Below are positions 1 through 11,032 of a stretch of DNA of 64,000 nucleotides, piece by piece. How positions within the stretch are numbered: position 1 is the stretch's first letter; each line of letters starts with the position of its first letter. The stretch is from Achatina immaculata (Eukaryota; Mollusca; Gastropoda; Stylommatophora; Achatinidae): contig CM019691.1 of assembly GCA_009760885.1 (NCBI GenBank), forward strand, positions 27,155,314 to 27,219,313, given 5' to 3'. Below the pieces are notes generated by a model. It was not told where the DNA came from and did no database searches. It saw only the letters and a list, made by a program, of their open reading frames with translations. The translations under genes and the position numbers were made by a program.

Positions 1-676
1 AAGTGAATGTAAAAGAATATCACTGAAAACAGAAGCGATGGTGGTGTCCAGAAAGAAATCTGTACCAGAATGCAACGTAAAAATCAAAGGAATAACATTA
101 AAATAAGTGCACAGATTCAGGTATCTTTGTACAACGATAACATCAGATGGTGGCTGTACCACAGAGGTCAGAAACAGAATATGCCAGCAAATGTGGTATT
201 TCGGAAGAAGAAATCTATTTTGTGCAGTCCATCTTTGTCAATAGATACTAGGAAAAGAGTCTTGAAATGTCATGTCGAACCAGTACTGCTATGTGAGGGC
301 GGATCATAGTCATTAACAGAAACAGCAGCGAGGGCATTAGAGGCAGCTGAAATGTGGTTGCTACGAAGAATGTTAAGAATACCATGGACAGCTAAAATAA
401 CACACGTATGAAGGAAAGCCAGTGAGAAACGAACCTTAATAAATACACAACGGAGGAGACAGTCTAGGTTCATTGGCAATATAATGAGAAAAGGAAGGAT
501 AGAAAATGTCGTGACAACAGGGAAAATTGGAGCCAGGAAAGTGAAGGTAGACCAAGAGAGAAAATCTTGGATGGCTTGACAGAATGGCATGGGAGAAGCA
601 CAACAGAACTGATGAAATGACATGAAAGATGGGAAACTCTGGACGCCTCTAGGCATGGCACATGATGATGACAGAT
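1..676 (+). pseudogene. Degenerate LINE reverse-transcriptase C-terminal region (3' end of a non-LTR element)
   Basis: The translation matches the end of RTE/CR1-like LINE polyproteins but crosses frames. Near position 30 it reads KTEAMVVSRKK, then FRYLCTTITSDGG. After a frame change near 205 it reads KKKSILCSPSLSIDTRKR and VLKCHVEPVLL (the usual RVLKCYVEPVLLYG motif). EMWLLRRMLRIPWTAKITH and a broken RFIGNIMRKGRIENVVTTGK segment follow. Several stops and shifts make it non-functional. The 5' part lies outside the window. The end runs into an ATGATGATGAC tail near 668-676, as expected for a LINE 3' end. The same family appears again at 16935-17775. Confidence 0.72.
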
Positions 677-964
677 AAATTGGATATATATCATGGACAT
701 TAAAGAAGGTAAACAAAGGAAAACAACTGAGAATGAATAGAGAATTACAGGAAATGTCACAGCTAGACAGTTAATGCAGTTTTTATACTTTCAGTAGCAC
801 AACGACATCATGAAACTCATGTTGGTGAGAAAAATATAAAGCAAAAGTGCAAGAGAGCTACAACTAATTGAATCAGTAATGAATTGAGGGCACTGAGCCT
901 TTTGTGTTTCTCGGCAAGATGTTCAGAGCAGAGAATCTTCGCTGTGAAGATTCTTTGTGATGAA

Positions 965-1307
965 TTAGAGAATGTTTACATTCTACCTTCTTCTGTCTCA
1001 GCACAGTCGACATGCCCCGCTTCTACATTCTACCTTCTTCTTTCTCAGCAAAGTCGACATGCCCCGCTTCTACATTCTACCGTCTTCTGTCTCAGCACAG
1101 TCGACATGCCCCGCTTCTACATTCTACCTTCTTCTGTCTCAGCAGAGTCGACATGCCCTGCTTCTACATTCTACCTTCTTCTGTCTCAGCAAAGTCGACA
1201 TGCCCCGCTTCTACATTCTACCTTCTTCTGTCTCAGCAGAGTCGACATGCCCTGCTTCTACATTCTACCTTCTTCTTTCTCAGCAAAGTCGACATGCCTG
1301 CTTCAGT
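965..1307. repeat. Minisatellite, 47-bp unit, about 7 copies
   Basis: GTCGACATGCCC recurs at 1006, 1053, 1100, 1147, 1194, 1241 and 1288, exactly 47 bp apart. Copies differ by only a few bases (cacag/caaag/cagag before GTCGAC; TCTGTCTC/TCTTTCTC). Because 47 is not a multiple of 3, all three forward frames stay open with the same peptide, so the overlapping open frames here are artefacts. Confidence 0.95.
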
Positions 1308-1309
1308 AA

Positions 1310-2208
1310 TGACATCGACGAGTTTCATTGGTCAGTAAAAGCTTGCGAACTTTCAAGAGGTGCTTGGCGGAGGAATAAATATTAGTGCTCTGTGCCAGCT
1401 GTACACTTGCACCGCTTCTTGTCGAACTACTTTCTGTTCATATTAGTGATTCTCTTCTCCCTTCCAGTGAGATTTTCGGATAATATTACGATCTTTCATT
1501 ATGGCCAACACTCTTGGCATGTCGTCTGCGTGTTAATGTTTTTCTTTATTGTCTTAAAAATCATTTTCTGTTATACTTTTATTTTTTATACATCTTCATT
1601 TTCTCCCATGCACAGGCAAAATTCTGCATTATACCTGCGTCTCAAGGACGTTTTTTTTTTCCTTCTTCTTCTTATTATTATTAAATTTTCCTGTACGTTT
1701 TTTTTTTTTTGCACTGCGAATTCAGTTTGAACAAAGTTCCCCCTCCGGATACTCCGCTAGATTTTGAACAGAACTCGACTGCGGGGAACCAGATGGAAAG
1801 ACGATCACTGGAAGATATGCCCTCTGGATGCGTCACGCCTGAACCTTTCACCCTGCTGTTTATACCGCAAACATGTGTTGTTTACCTTTAATAAGAGAAG
1901 AACAGGGCCTAGCGCCATTGACTCTGCGCTGCCTGCCAAGGGGTATGTTTTCTTACTACTTTTAAATTCACCGCTATTGAAATGAACGTCAGTTAACTGT
2001 TATCGCAGACTGGACCCCCATTTACCGCGGTTGGCAGGAGACGGATGAAGAATATAACTGCGGTAGATGTGGTAGCGTAATGATCTATACTGATATATAT
2101 ATATACTGTTCTTTTCCCACCGTGAACAGTGACAGTATAGTTGACAGTTCTAGCCTTTATGACCCAAATGAAATAAGCTGAAGATGATAGATAAAAGGGG
2201 ATAATTTT
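1310..2208. other. Gene-free stretch
   Basis: T-rich intronic-type DNA with poly-T runs near 1650 and 1700 and a short (TA) run near 2093-2104. No gene, RNA or element is recognised. Confidence 0.5.
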
Positions 2209-2633
2209 AGGGATATATGAAGTCCATTTTCTGCACTAGGGATATATGAAGTCCATTTTCTGCACTAGGGATATATGAAGTCCATGTTCTGCACTAGGGA
2301 TATATGGGGTCTGTGGGTGGGTACCCGACTTCTTCTGGAGTTGGGGAAGGAATGGCGGCCAGGCGTGATACTGACCACATCACCCTCTAGTGTGCTGACA
2401 GGTCAAGGAAAATATGGGCACTAACACTATATCCCTATGTGCTTTAAGGCATGAAAGGATTACTTTTACTTTTTACTTTTTTCTGCACTAGAGGTATATA
2501 TGGAGCCTGTTTTGTGCGCTAGGGATATATGGAGCCCTCTTTCTGCGCTAGGGATATATGAGACCGATTTTATGCGCTATGGATATATGGAGTCCGTTTT
2601 GTGCGCTAGGGATTATGAAGTCAGTTTTCTGCA
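2209..2633. repeat. Minisatellite, about 29-bp unit, split by a SINE
   Basis: AGGGATATATGAAGTCC recurs at 2209, 2238, 2267 and 2296 (29-bp period). After an insertion at about 2318-2481 the array resumes with TTCTGCACTAGAGGTATATA and runs to about 2633 in more diverged copies (GGAGCCTGTTTTGTGCGCT types). The two halves flank a SINE fragment, so the array is older than that insertion. Confidence 0.88.
2318..2481 (+). mobile_element. tRNA-derived SINE (family 1), 5'-truncated copy
   Basis: From GGGTACCCGACTTCTTCTGG onward the sequence matches the bodies of the complete copies at 8371 and 25922, including CATCACCCTCTAGTGTGCTG, CAGGTCAAGGAAAATATG, GCACTAACAC and the CTTTTACTTTTT tail. The tRNA head is missing. 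It sits inside the 29-bp minisatellite. Confidence 0.88.
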
Positions 2634-3306
2634 AAATGTAAGGAAATCGAAACTGTGATCTACAAGTCCTCGTATATTCCATTTAAAAAAAGTCTTATTT
2701 AATTAAATGTGCCGTGGGGATACAGATACTGTTCTGAAGAAGAAATATAAGATGTGATAGAACCAATTGGAACTCAGCCTAATGAACAATGATCAAGTGA
2801 TTTCTAATTTTATTCCTTTTAGCCGTTATTGTACGACTGAGCGTTTTGTCTTAATATATGCGTATAAATTTTGTTTCTCTAAACTGAGAACTAAGAAAAT
2901 GATAAAGGGAAAGAATCGCAGAAGCGTACGTAATGATTAAAAAAATCATAAAAACACAGTTGTTTTGCTCTGAACATAATTGAATATCGAGCTTAATCTG
3001 TACTTCCAGCTGGAGAGAGCTAAGAGCTATGTCAGAGCTCGTATCTTTCCATACTCCAGTTAATCTTCATCCCTTTCGTCTCTTGTTTTTATTTTTTTAT
3101 TTATTTCTTTAGAGATGATGTGTATAACGACATTGTCAGCGCATACTCTGGCTTTTGTGAAAAAAAAGAAGCAAGCAAGCAATCACTTCTATAAGCCTGT
3201 TCAGTTCTTAGCTCAGTCTAACAGCTTCCCTCTACCATTTCCGCCCCCCCCCCCCATTTATTAAAATCGTTTCCCGTGATTGCAATTATCAATACGGGAT
3301 GTGCTC
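2634..3306. other. Gene-free stretch
   Basis: Low-complexity AT-rich DNA with a poly-C run at about 3243-3255. No coding or element homology is recognised. Confidence 0.5.
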
Positions 3307-3788
3307 CATCTAACAGATAAGTCCACGAGCATGTGTGTCCATATAACAGAGATAAGTCCACGAGCATGTGTGTCCATATAACAGAGATAAGTCCACGAGC
3401 ATGTGTGTCCATATAACAGAGATAAGTCCACGAGCATGTGTGTCCATATAACAGAGATAAGTCAACGAGCATGTGTGTCCATATAACAGAGATAAGTCCA
3501 CGAGCATGTGTGTCCATATAACAGAGATAAGTCAACGAGTATGTGTGTCCATATAACAGAGATAAGTCCACGAGCATGTGTGTCCATATAACCTAAATCA
3601 GTCAACGAGCATGAGTGTCCATATAACCTAGATCGTTCAACGAGCATGTGTGTTCATATAACAGAGATCAGTCAACGAGCATGTGTCCATATAACAGAGA
3701 TAAGTCAACGAGCATGTGTGTCCATATAACCTAGATCAGTCCACGAGCATTTGTGTCCATATAACCTAGATCAGTCCACGAACATATC
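3307..3788. repeat. Minisatellite, 35-bp unit, about 13 copies
   Basis: The unit contains CACGAGCATGTGTGTCCATA and recurs every 35 bp (for example CGAGCATGTG at 3361 and 3396). Variants alternate GTCCACG/GTCAACG and ACAGAGATAAG/ACCTAGATCAG, and the later copies are more diverged. The array abuts the 3' end of the LINE at 3802. Minus-strand frames reading LLYGHTCSWTYLCYMDTHAR are repeat translations, not a protein. Confidence 0.95.
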
Positions 3789-3824
3789 TTTCCGACCTCA
3801 TCTCTCTGAACCTTAAGTGCCCAG

Positions 3825-5330
3825 GGCACATGGGGCTTCCGCCAGCGTCTTTCCTCAATAATTGTTGTCAGTGGTTTCATCTGCATTTCTGCCAATAAGA
3901 TGTTATTCTTATGGTGTTTGGCCAAAATATGTTTTTAATTCTACGTAAACATTTAGTCTGGAAAGAATTCAACTTGTTTTCTATGGTTTTGGTGATTTTC
4001 CAGCATTCACTTCCATAGAGTAGTACACTTAGAACATTACTCTTAAATATCCTGATTTTCATATTTATGCTTAGTTTATTTGATTTCCATATATTCTGTA
4101 GCATTGCAAAAGCCTGGTTTGCTCTAGTAAGTCTGTTGTTGATGTCCTCTGTGCTGTCTCCATTTTCTACTACTCTGCTGCCAAGGTATACAAATTCGTT
4201 GACCTCCTCCACTAACTTGTTATCTACTCTGAGTACATTTCTGTTGTTCACATTTGCTTCATTAACTTTGTCTTTCCTACGTTGATCTTTAGTCCTATGT
4301 TGTTTGCATTCTGGGTTAACTTGTTTATTTTATCTTGCATATCTTTGTGACTGCTTGATAATAGACAAATGTCGTCCGCAAAGTCAAGGTCCTCCAGCAC
4401 TGTGTCAAGGGTCCATTGTAATCCTCTGCGTTTGTCTGATGTTGCCTCCTTCATTAACCAGTCTACTGCCAAGATAAATAATGTTGGTGATAGTACACAT
4501 CCCTGTTTCACTCCTGTTTGTACCCTAAAGCTGCTGGAGGTATGTCCTCCACAGATAACTTTGCACTGAAAACCCTCGTATAGGGCTTTGATTACATTAA
4601 CTATTTTATGGGGGAGGCCATGCCATCTTAGGATTTTCCACAGTGCATCTCTGTTTACACTGTCAAAGGCTTTCTCAAAATCTATGAATAATGCATATGT
4701 TGTGCTATGCCACTCATTTGCCTGTTCTAATATTTGCCTAAGTACAAATATAGGTCTATGCATGATCTTCCTTTCCTAAATCCTGCCTGCTCTTTCCGAA
4801 GTTTTTCCTCAAGTGTTGGTACAATTCTGTTGATGATTATTCTGCAAAATACTTTACTAGTGAGTGGCAGTAGGGTAATGCCTCTCCAGTTCCCGCAATC
4901 TCTGAGGTCACCTTCTTTGGTAGTTTTACTATAAGACCAGTTTTCCACTCCTCTGGGGCTCTTTCTAAATCCCAAATTTGTTGTAATATCCGGCAAAGTT
5001 GTTTTGGTGTTTCTGTTTCTTCTACTTTCAACATCTCAGCAGTCACTTCATCTTCACCTGGTGCCCTGTCTGATTTTAGCATCTTTATCGCCTCTTTAAC
5101 TTCATTTATTGTTATTGGTCCTGTATTGATGTTTAGTTCCGCTTTTGCTTCAGGTATGTCTATTGCTTGTGCTGCTTGTGTTCTGTTTAGTAGGGTGTTA
5201 AAATGTTCCCTCCATCTTTCAATTTTTCTCTTTCTCCACTGACCAGTTGTCCATTTTGTGTTGTCTTACTGCACTTTCACATCTTGTATGAAGTTACCTG
5301 TCATCTGCTTTGTGATTTTATATATGGTTT
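3825..5330 (-). pseudogene. LINE A reverse transcriptase domain
   Basis: RT palm motifs appear in order but in different frames: KMLKSDRAPGEDEVTAEMLK (5082), GNWRGITLLPLTSKVF with EEKLRKEQAGFRKGRSC (about 4900-4760), ALFIDFEKAFDSVNRDALW (RT A motif), VKQGCVLSPTLFILAVDWLM, and LDFADDICLLSSSH (catalytic F-A-D-D) near 4370. The thumb region follows: FVYLGSRVVENGDSTEDINN, SVLLYGSECWKITKTIENKL. It ends in ERRW and then the deletion junction. There are at least three frameshifts, at about 5082/4996, 4763 and 4251. Confidence 0.9.
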
Positions 5331-5335
5331 TCATG

Positions 5336-6582
5336 TCATTTGTATATGCTGCTTTCTCTGTGTTCTGCTAAGCTGTCATAATATTGACGTTTATCTTGAC
5401 GGCATGATTCCTTCACTTCTTTGTCTTTTTGTGCATAATTGCTTAAAACTCGTTCTTTAAGCCGTTGTGATTTGGTGTTCAGCAATTTTTTCTTGATTTC
5501 TTTTCTTTGCTCTATCTTTTCCCATGTGGTCTTACTTATCCATTCCTCTTTTCTCCTTTTCCGATATCCCAGCACCTCTTTTGCTGTTTCCTGTAGTGTT
5601 TTATTGAACTCTAATATGGACATTTCTGCTTCGTCTTGTAGGACACTGAAGCGGTTCTTAAGTATTATTGAGAATTCATTTCTTGTTTGCTGGTCTATCA
5701 GTTTTCTTGTATCAAAATGTATCTTTCTGTGTTCTCCGATTCTGGCTTTCCTTAATTTTAGTTTTATTTTTGCTACCAGAAGGTTGTGATCACTTCCTAT
5801 ATCTGCTCCTTTCCTTGCTCGCACATCTTGTAGTGACCGCTTCCACTTGTTGTTTATTAGTATGTGATCGATTTGGTTTTCTGTGGTTTTATCTGGTGAC
5901 CTCCAAGTCACCTTATGGATGTTTTTGTGTTGGAAAATTGTCCCTCCGATGGTCATCATGTTTTCTTCACAGAAACTGCACAGTCTTTCTCCATTTTCAT
6001 TTATTTCTCCGATTCCTTCTCTTCCCATGATTCTTCTTCTATCTTCATTTCCTTCACCTACTTTTGCATTGAAGTCGCCCAAGATGAGTAGCATATCATG
6101 CTTGGGTATTGTTTCTACTGTGGCTTGGAGGCTGTTGTAAAAATCTTCTTTTAATTCCTCTTCAGCTGTTTCTGTTGGTGCATAACAAACTATAATAGAC
6201 AGCTTCGTGAATCTTGAGTTGAACCGTGCATATAATAATCTCTCATTTATTGGGGTCCATTTCAGCAATGCTCTTGATGCTTCTTTGTTATAATCAATGC
6301 TACTCCTCCTTCATGAAGATCTTCTTTACCTGACCATATTATTGTATCTTCTGTGTGCTGTGTTGTTAATTTCCTTCTGCCTTGTCCTGTCCATCTTGCT
6401 TCTTGTATTCCTAGTATGTCTAGTTTGTATCTGTGCATTTCCTTGATGGTTTGTGCTAGTTTTCCAGTCTGGTTTAGTGTTCTTACATTCCAGCTGCCTA
6501 TTTGCATCTTTTGTTTAGGTTCCAGGAGGTCTGCAGTCGGGCTGGGGACTTCCAGTGGCTGGCTTTCATCCACAACCTTCAT
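5336..6582 (-). pseudogene. LINE A endonuclease domain (APE/exonuclease-endonuclease-phosphatase fold)
   Basis: This is the target-nicking domain of the LINE. Translation from 6582 gives MQIGSWNVRTLNQTGKL and LDILGIQEARWTGQG (the Asn and Glu motifs of the APE fold). After a frame change near 6262 it continues KWTPINERLLYARFNSRFTK, LLILGDFNAKVG (metal-site Asp/Asn), ENQIDHILINN and GADIGSDHNLLV (the SDH motif with catalytic His). About 180 residues of basic linker follow to the stop near 5336. All core motifs are present, so the copy is fairly young, but it needs at least one frameshift to be read. Similar reading frames are often mis-annotated in invertebrate genomes as craniofacial development protein 2-like. 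Confidence 0.88.
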
Positions 6583-6793
6583 GGGCTCAGTTTCCTGATA
6601 CGCATTTCTCCTTCCACCTGCATTTGCTTTTTCCCTTGCTTCTGTTTCTGTAGCAGTCTGATAATTTTTACCAGATAGGGTTGCTGGCCCTATGCTGAAC
6701 CCTCCTTAGTCGCCTTTTACGATCATGCATGGTAGGGTACAGTGGTCCTATTCTTTGCAGATCCCGGGTACCACACGGGGGTTCCGACCTCAT

Positions 6794-8095
6794 ACTCAAC
6801 TTATTCTTTGTTGTGTACCGAATTCTTTGTTTCTTTTGTAAGAGAAATATTTTTAATCAGTTATAAATTGACTTTACATTAAACAAATCGCGAGCATTCA
6901 TTTGCACTGTAGTTATAAGCATACGTGTTTTGTGGGGGTTTTTTTTTTTGTTTGCTCAGATACTGATATAGCTTTCACTACTCGTTTTCTTCGTATCATA
7001 ACTACATTATCTTTTTGTGAAATATTTGAGTGCATATATTGTTTCGTGCAGTTTAGGAAGCATTATTTCATGATACTCTGTTGACTTCTCAGTTCGCTTC
7101 TGAGATGGTTGATCAATGTTGCTTCCCGTGAGGGACATACATTCTTTATAGACCAATCATTGTTTGCTAGCGAAATACATACCAGTAAGGACATATCTTG
7201 GTTTGCAGGCTATACTTTAAGAAGGGGTGCAGTAGGCAGAAGAGCAAACACGCAGAGGATAAAGAAATAATCCTTATACTTTACATATATTTTGACTTTC
7301 CATCAATCCATGTTCTTGGTCGGCGATCGTCTAAGCAATCACCGCCCAGTACGGCGTCTTGCAGAGTTTTGGTTACTGGAATGGGCGGAGGAATAGGTGT
7401 GGGAATGTCCTGACTGCAGTGATGCTGCCTCCAAAGATCAGTCAATCAATGGGCAGCTGAGTTATCGAGAACTATGGCACAGGTCTGTTAAAAATAATCT
7501 ACTAAATGTTTAGGATCCAAATGGCCGTGTGAATAAAAAAAAATAATAATAAGAGACTCCGCCGCCATAACAGTACTGTAACAATAATCCTGACATTTAG
7601 AAATTGGTACTAAGAAGAAAATATCTGGATATCTCATTACCGTCGTTACTGTAACGAACCCAGAGAGACCATCAGCCGATCAGCTAACACTATAGGTAAC
7701 AAATTCCCAGAAGGTACAAGTAAGTGTATGGATAAAGTTACCAGTCAAGAAGACGGAGAGAGAAACCACTCAGGTAGGTCGACAGAGAAACCACTCAGAT
7801 AAATCAAGGGAGAAACCACACAGGTATACTGGCAGAGAAGCAACTCATTTAGACCGACAGGCTAGAAAAGAATGTGTGTTAAGCAAAGTTAACTAAACAC
7901 CATTTGTTATGGTATTATAATCTGGAAAGTTTAGTTTGTCTTCTGCAGTAAGATAGCAATAAACAACTGTTATCTACCAAGCGTTGCGGTTTCTTTCTTC
8001 TGAGCCATCAGGTGGATGCGTTTGGTATAAATGGAAGTTTTAAATAGTCTCAGTGAGTGTAATCATCAGCATCATGTTCTATGATAGACTTTCCT
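6794..8095. other. Gene-free stretch with weak repeats
   Basis: No gene is seen. Four or five loose copies of GAGAAACCACTCAGGTA lie at about 7730-7860, roughly 30 bp apart. The rest shows no recognisable element. Confidence 0.5.
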
Positions 8096-8310
8096 ACATG
8101 TAGTTGTTAACATCCAAAATCAAACTCGATACATGTAGTTGCTAACGTCTAAAAGCAAACTCGATATATGTAGTTGCTAACGTCTAAAAGCAAACTCGAT
8201 ATATGTAGTTGCTAACGTCTAAAAGCAAACTCGATATATGTAGTTGCTAACGTCTAAAAGCAAACTCGATACATGTAGTTGCTAACGTCTGAAACCAAAC
8301 TCGATTTATG
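8096..8310. repeat. Minisatellite, 35-bp unit, about 6 copies
   Basis: ATATGTAGTTGCTAACGTCT recurs every 35 bp (8166, 8201, 8236) with AAAAGCAAACTCGAT completing the unit. Terminal copies carry ATCCAAAATC or TGAAACC changes. The sequence is unrelated to the 35-bp arrays at 3307 and 11941. Confidence 0.93.
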
Positions 8311-8370
8311 ATATCAGCGTCTTCACCTTCCTTGGAGACCTATACCTAACAGTCGAAATTGATGTCTCTT

Positions 8371-8638
8371 GTTGACTAAGTGACGAAGTGGTTAGTGCAC
8401 TGGTCTCTCATGTCGAAGATCGGGGGTTCGAATCCTACCGGAGGCGCCCCAGCCACCCACCTAGCTGCAGAAATGGGTACCCATCTTCAGGAGTTGGGGA
8501 AGGAGAGGCGGTCAGGAGTGATGCTGACAACATCACCCTCTAGTGTGCCCACAGGTCAAGGAAATTATGAACACTAACACAATATCCCCCATGTGCCTCT
8601 AAGGCATGACAGGGTTTTCTTTACCTTTTATTGTCTCT
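8371..8638 (+). mobile_element. tRNA-derived SINE (family 1), complete copy
   Basis: The head resembles a tRNA: GTGACGAAGTGGTTAGTGCA gives box A and GGTTCGAATCC gives a perfect box B. The body shared with the other copies runs AAATGGGTACCCATCTTC, GAGTTGGGGAAGG, ACATCACCCTCTAGTGTG, CAGGTCAAGGAAATTATG, ACACTAACAC, GGCATGACAGGGTT. The tail is a short CTTTACCTTTTA stretch. The element is non-coding and would depend on a partner LINE for mobility; which one is unknown. Confidence 0.92.
8381..8435 (+). promoter_or_regulatory. Internal RNA polymerase III promoter of the SINE (A and B boxes)
   Basis: A box TGACGAAGTGG at 8381-8391 and B box GGTTCGAATCC at 8425-8435, about 33 bp apart, as in tRNA genes. 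Both fit consensus. Activity is inferred. Confidence 0.7.
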
Positions 8639-8892
8639 TATGCTTCTGCCACAGTGTTTTGTGAATTCAAACATATGTACCACGGACAAGCGTGATCATG
8701 TTTGCTCCTCATGCGTGAATGCTGTGATTTAGTGGTGAATTACTGTATTTTTATGACACATGTTGTAGATAGTTATAGCACAATGTGCAACAATATCCTA
8801 CGAAACGAACACTTGACGTTGACTTTGACTGCCATTCGGGAACGACTTCTACATTGAAGAACAGGTCCAAGCATAAGTCCAGAACAGGTCCA

Positions 8893-9300
8893 AGATCTCA
8901 CATACATCTTATCTTCTTATATCCTTCCCGTGCCGTTAAACGTCACATAAGGCTCCCAAAGTAGTTCGCCAATTTGTCCTGTCTTCGGCGAGTCGTTCAA
9001 CCTCATCAAAGGATTTTATGCCTGTTAATTTGGCCTCTCTTAACAATGTCCTCTTCAGAGTTTTACGCGGTCTGCCTCTTTTTCTTTGGCCTGTTGTGTT
9101 CCACTTGAGAGCTTGTTTTGGGATTCTCTGATCATTTCTTCTCATCAAGTGACCAACATATGTCCATCTCCTTTTCCAGATCACCCATGAAACTAGTTGT
9201 TGTTCAGTCATCTGTCTTATCTCTACATTGTTCTTGAATTCGTTCCACTTGATGCCGAGTATTTTCTTTAGGCATTTGTTTTCAAATACATCCTCCATGA
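8893..9300 (-). pseudogene. LINE family C, 5'-truncated 3' end
   Basis: An intact frame of about 120 codons on the minus strand is the end of a LINE polyprotein: KKILGIKWNEFKNNVEIRQM, RRWTYVGHLMRRNDQRIPKQ, TTGQRKRGRPRKTLKRTLL, SFDEVERLAEDRTNW, LGALCDV stop. The GHL/RGRPRKT/ALCD order is the standard RT C-terminal tail. A sister copy lies at 61456-61798 and shares the 3' UTR TTTAACGGCACGG. The element ends in an AAGATAAGATG-like tail. It is a dead-on-arrival insertion. Confidence 0.85.
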
Positions 9301-9651
9301 TAAATCACTCCTAGAGACAGATAAAAGAACTCGTATATTTTCACAAGTTCATCGTCCAGTTTCCACACAGCTGTTCTAAAAAAAAAAAAAAACTCTCAAA
9401 ACCAAGTTCAGTAACAACTCAGAGACATGACCAGATGACCAGCGTTCACATCGTTACTTGCTTAAACGTGCGTTGTAGTAAAGAAAGCCAGGACACACCT
9501 AGTAACCCATATGCTGCTATAAGTGGCAGTATCTTCAAAGAACGGAAACCAAAACTATCAATATTTAGAATAAGTTGCAGAACGGTGCTCGGTTTTCGTT
9601 GACGTCATAAGGTTTTTTTTTTTTTGCTTAATCGCTGTTACCTGCATGATC

Positions 9652-9652
<1 letters not shown>

Positions 9653-9692
<40 letters not shown>
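9653..9692. repeat. (GA)n microsatellite
   Basis: About 20 uninterrupted GA units. Unlike the GA tracts at 10613 and 30380 it has no LINE A 3' end beside it. Confidence 0.95.
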
Positions 9693-9694
<2 letters not shown>

Positions 9695-10199
9695 TGCAAT
9701 CCATAGCAATGTGTTTCTCGTACTATGACCTCCTTGAGATCAAGAGGTGGAGGCGTGCTTGTTAACTGAATTTTCATTTTTCCTCCATTCCAGATAACCT
9801 TTAATTCAGACATTTAAAATTTCTCGCGAGATTCCAAGGCTGTGATTAGAAGAGGTCGGTTTAGAAATTCCTCGCTTTTGAGCATATCTTCTTCTTTCTT
9901 CTTCTTATTCGTATTTAGATTATGAGCATATGAAACCTGCTTTTGTTTTAGGGAAAAAAAAACAGAATAATAAGAAATAAATAGGTGTATCACTATTAAC
10001 TTTTAAAAAAGCAGCTTAGTCTTCTTTGTATTCAGAGTCGGCCCTCTACATCATGCCAGAGGCCCTGTTGTTGACGGGTTTCTCCCCGTGTGCTGCTTGT
10101 CAGCCATTTAAGATTCTACTCCGCTGCTGATTTTAATCATTCTTCTGAGTGGCTGCGAAGCCATTGCTTGAGCAGAGCATTTTCGAAGCAAATATTTTT
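9693..10199. other. Gene-free stretch
   Basis: No gene or element recognised; a CTTCTT-rich patch near 9885-9905. Confidence 0.45.
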
Positions 10200-10611
10200 T
10201 TATCTCAGATGTTGGCGATGGTTGTGAAATGTGCTCTGGACGACTGGTGACTCCCATTAGCTGCGTAGGTCTTGCTTGAGCTGATCACTTTCGGAGTAAA
10301 TGTTCTATCTGAAACGTTGGCGATGGTTGGGGCATGTGCTCCGGATGACCGGTGACTCCATTGGTCTTGCCTGAGCTGATTGAAACGTTGGCGATGGTTG
10401 GGGCATGTGCTCTGGATGACTAGTGACTTTGTTGCTATAAATCATAAATAGCACTGAGTTGGGCATCTCAGTATAGCAAGAGCAGGGGTAGACCAAAGGA
10501 AACATGGAGACGAAGAGGATGTTGAACAATAGAGGGCTCACCTGGGCAAGAGCGGAAAATAAAAGGCGAAAGACGGACATTTGTGGAAAACCCTTGCGGA
10601 AGCCCCGTGTG

Positions 10612-10657
<46 letters not shown>
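10200..10657 (+). pseudogene. LINE family A 3' fragment with internal duplication and (GA)n tail
   Basis: Translation gives KRWRWLGHVLWM (10381 on), then SKSRGRPKETWRR (about 10476), MLNNRGLTWARAENK (about 10519), the frame-shifted FVENPCGSP and the terminal GCGGAAGCCCCGTGTGCC, followed by 22 GA units at 10613-10657. The RWLGHVL segment occurs three times in tandem: GTTGGCGATGGTTG at about 10211, 10315 and 10386. The TGCCCTGGGCACTTAAGGTT block present in other copies is lost here between GTGTGCC and the GA tract. Confidence 0.82.
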
Positions 10658-10659
<2 letters not shown>

Positions 10660-10840
10660 CTCAGAATTAGGGAAATATGGAAATGAAAACAAATTTTCTG
10701 GGAATGAAACGGGACTGGTTATTTATGACAATAACCAGAATGATTATTTGTGATAGTAGCCAGCGTAAACGTGTGGAAGAGTACTTGGACTTCAGCCTGT
10801 CTTTAGAAGAAAATAAGAAGTGACTATTGGGAAAAAAAGA

Positions 10841-11032
10841 CTATCTTGGAAAGGTAGGTAATGGGAAAAAGAAAGAGAGGAAGACCAAAGCGAAGATGGC
10901 TGCAAGACATCGTTGATGATCTGCAAATGGATGCATCAGTGGCAGGCCATCTTGCTCACAACCGAGAGGCCTACAGGAGTGCTGTTTGGGAGGCAAAGTT
11001 CCGCAAGGGACATGCAAATGAATGAATGAATG
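10841..11032 (+). pseudogene. LINE family B, short 3' end with (GAAT)n tail
   Basis: Reads MGKRKRGRPKRRWLQDIV-like with KERGRPKRRWLQDIVDDLQM, DASVAGHLAHNREAYRSAV and WEAKFRKGHANE stop, ending in AATGAATGAATGAATG. It matches the copies at 23957, 24705, 34285 and 51437. A severely 5'-truncated insertion. Confidence 0.88.

Larger units (their letters stand above)
3802..6781 (-). mobile_element. Near full-length RTE-like LINE (family A) with 12-bp target-site duplication
   Basis: A 3.0-kb non-LTR retrotransposon on the minus strand with an APE-type endonuclease followed by a reverse transcriptase. The direct repeat TTCCGACCTCAT flanks it (3790-3801 and 6782-6793) and is read as the target-site duplication. 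The 5' end begins CCCCCGTGTGGTACCCGGG. The 3' end is CCCATGTGCCCTGGGCACTT, then AAGGTTCAGAGAG, a short stub of the (GA)n tail seen in other family copies. Near the 3' end the segment after the ERRW codons is deleted: ERRW is joined directly to the terminal CGGAAGCCCCATGTG segment. Frameshifts and stops make it inactive. Confidence 0.88.

Noticed and set aside
8371..8450. tRNA gene
   Set aside because: A and B boxes are good, but the sequence cannot form a full acceptor stem and continues into a body shared with other SINE copies.
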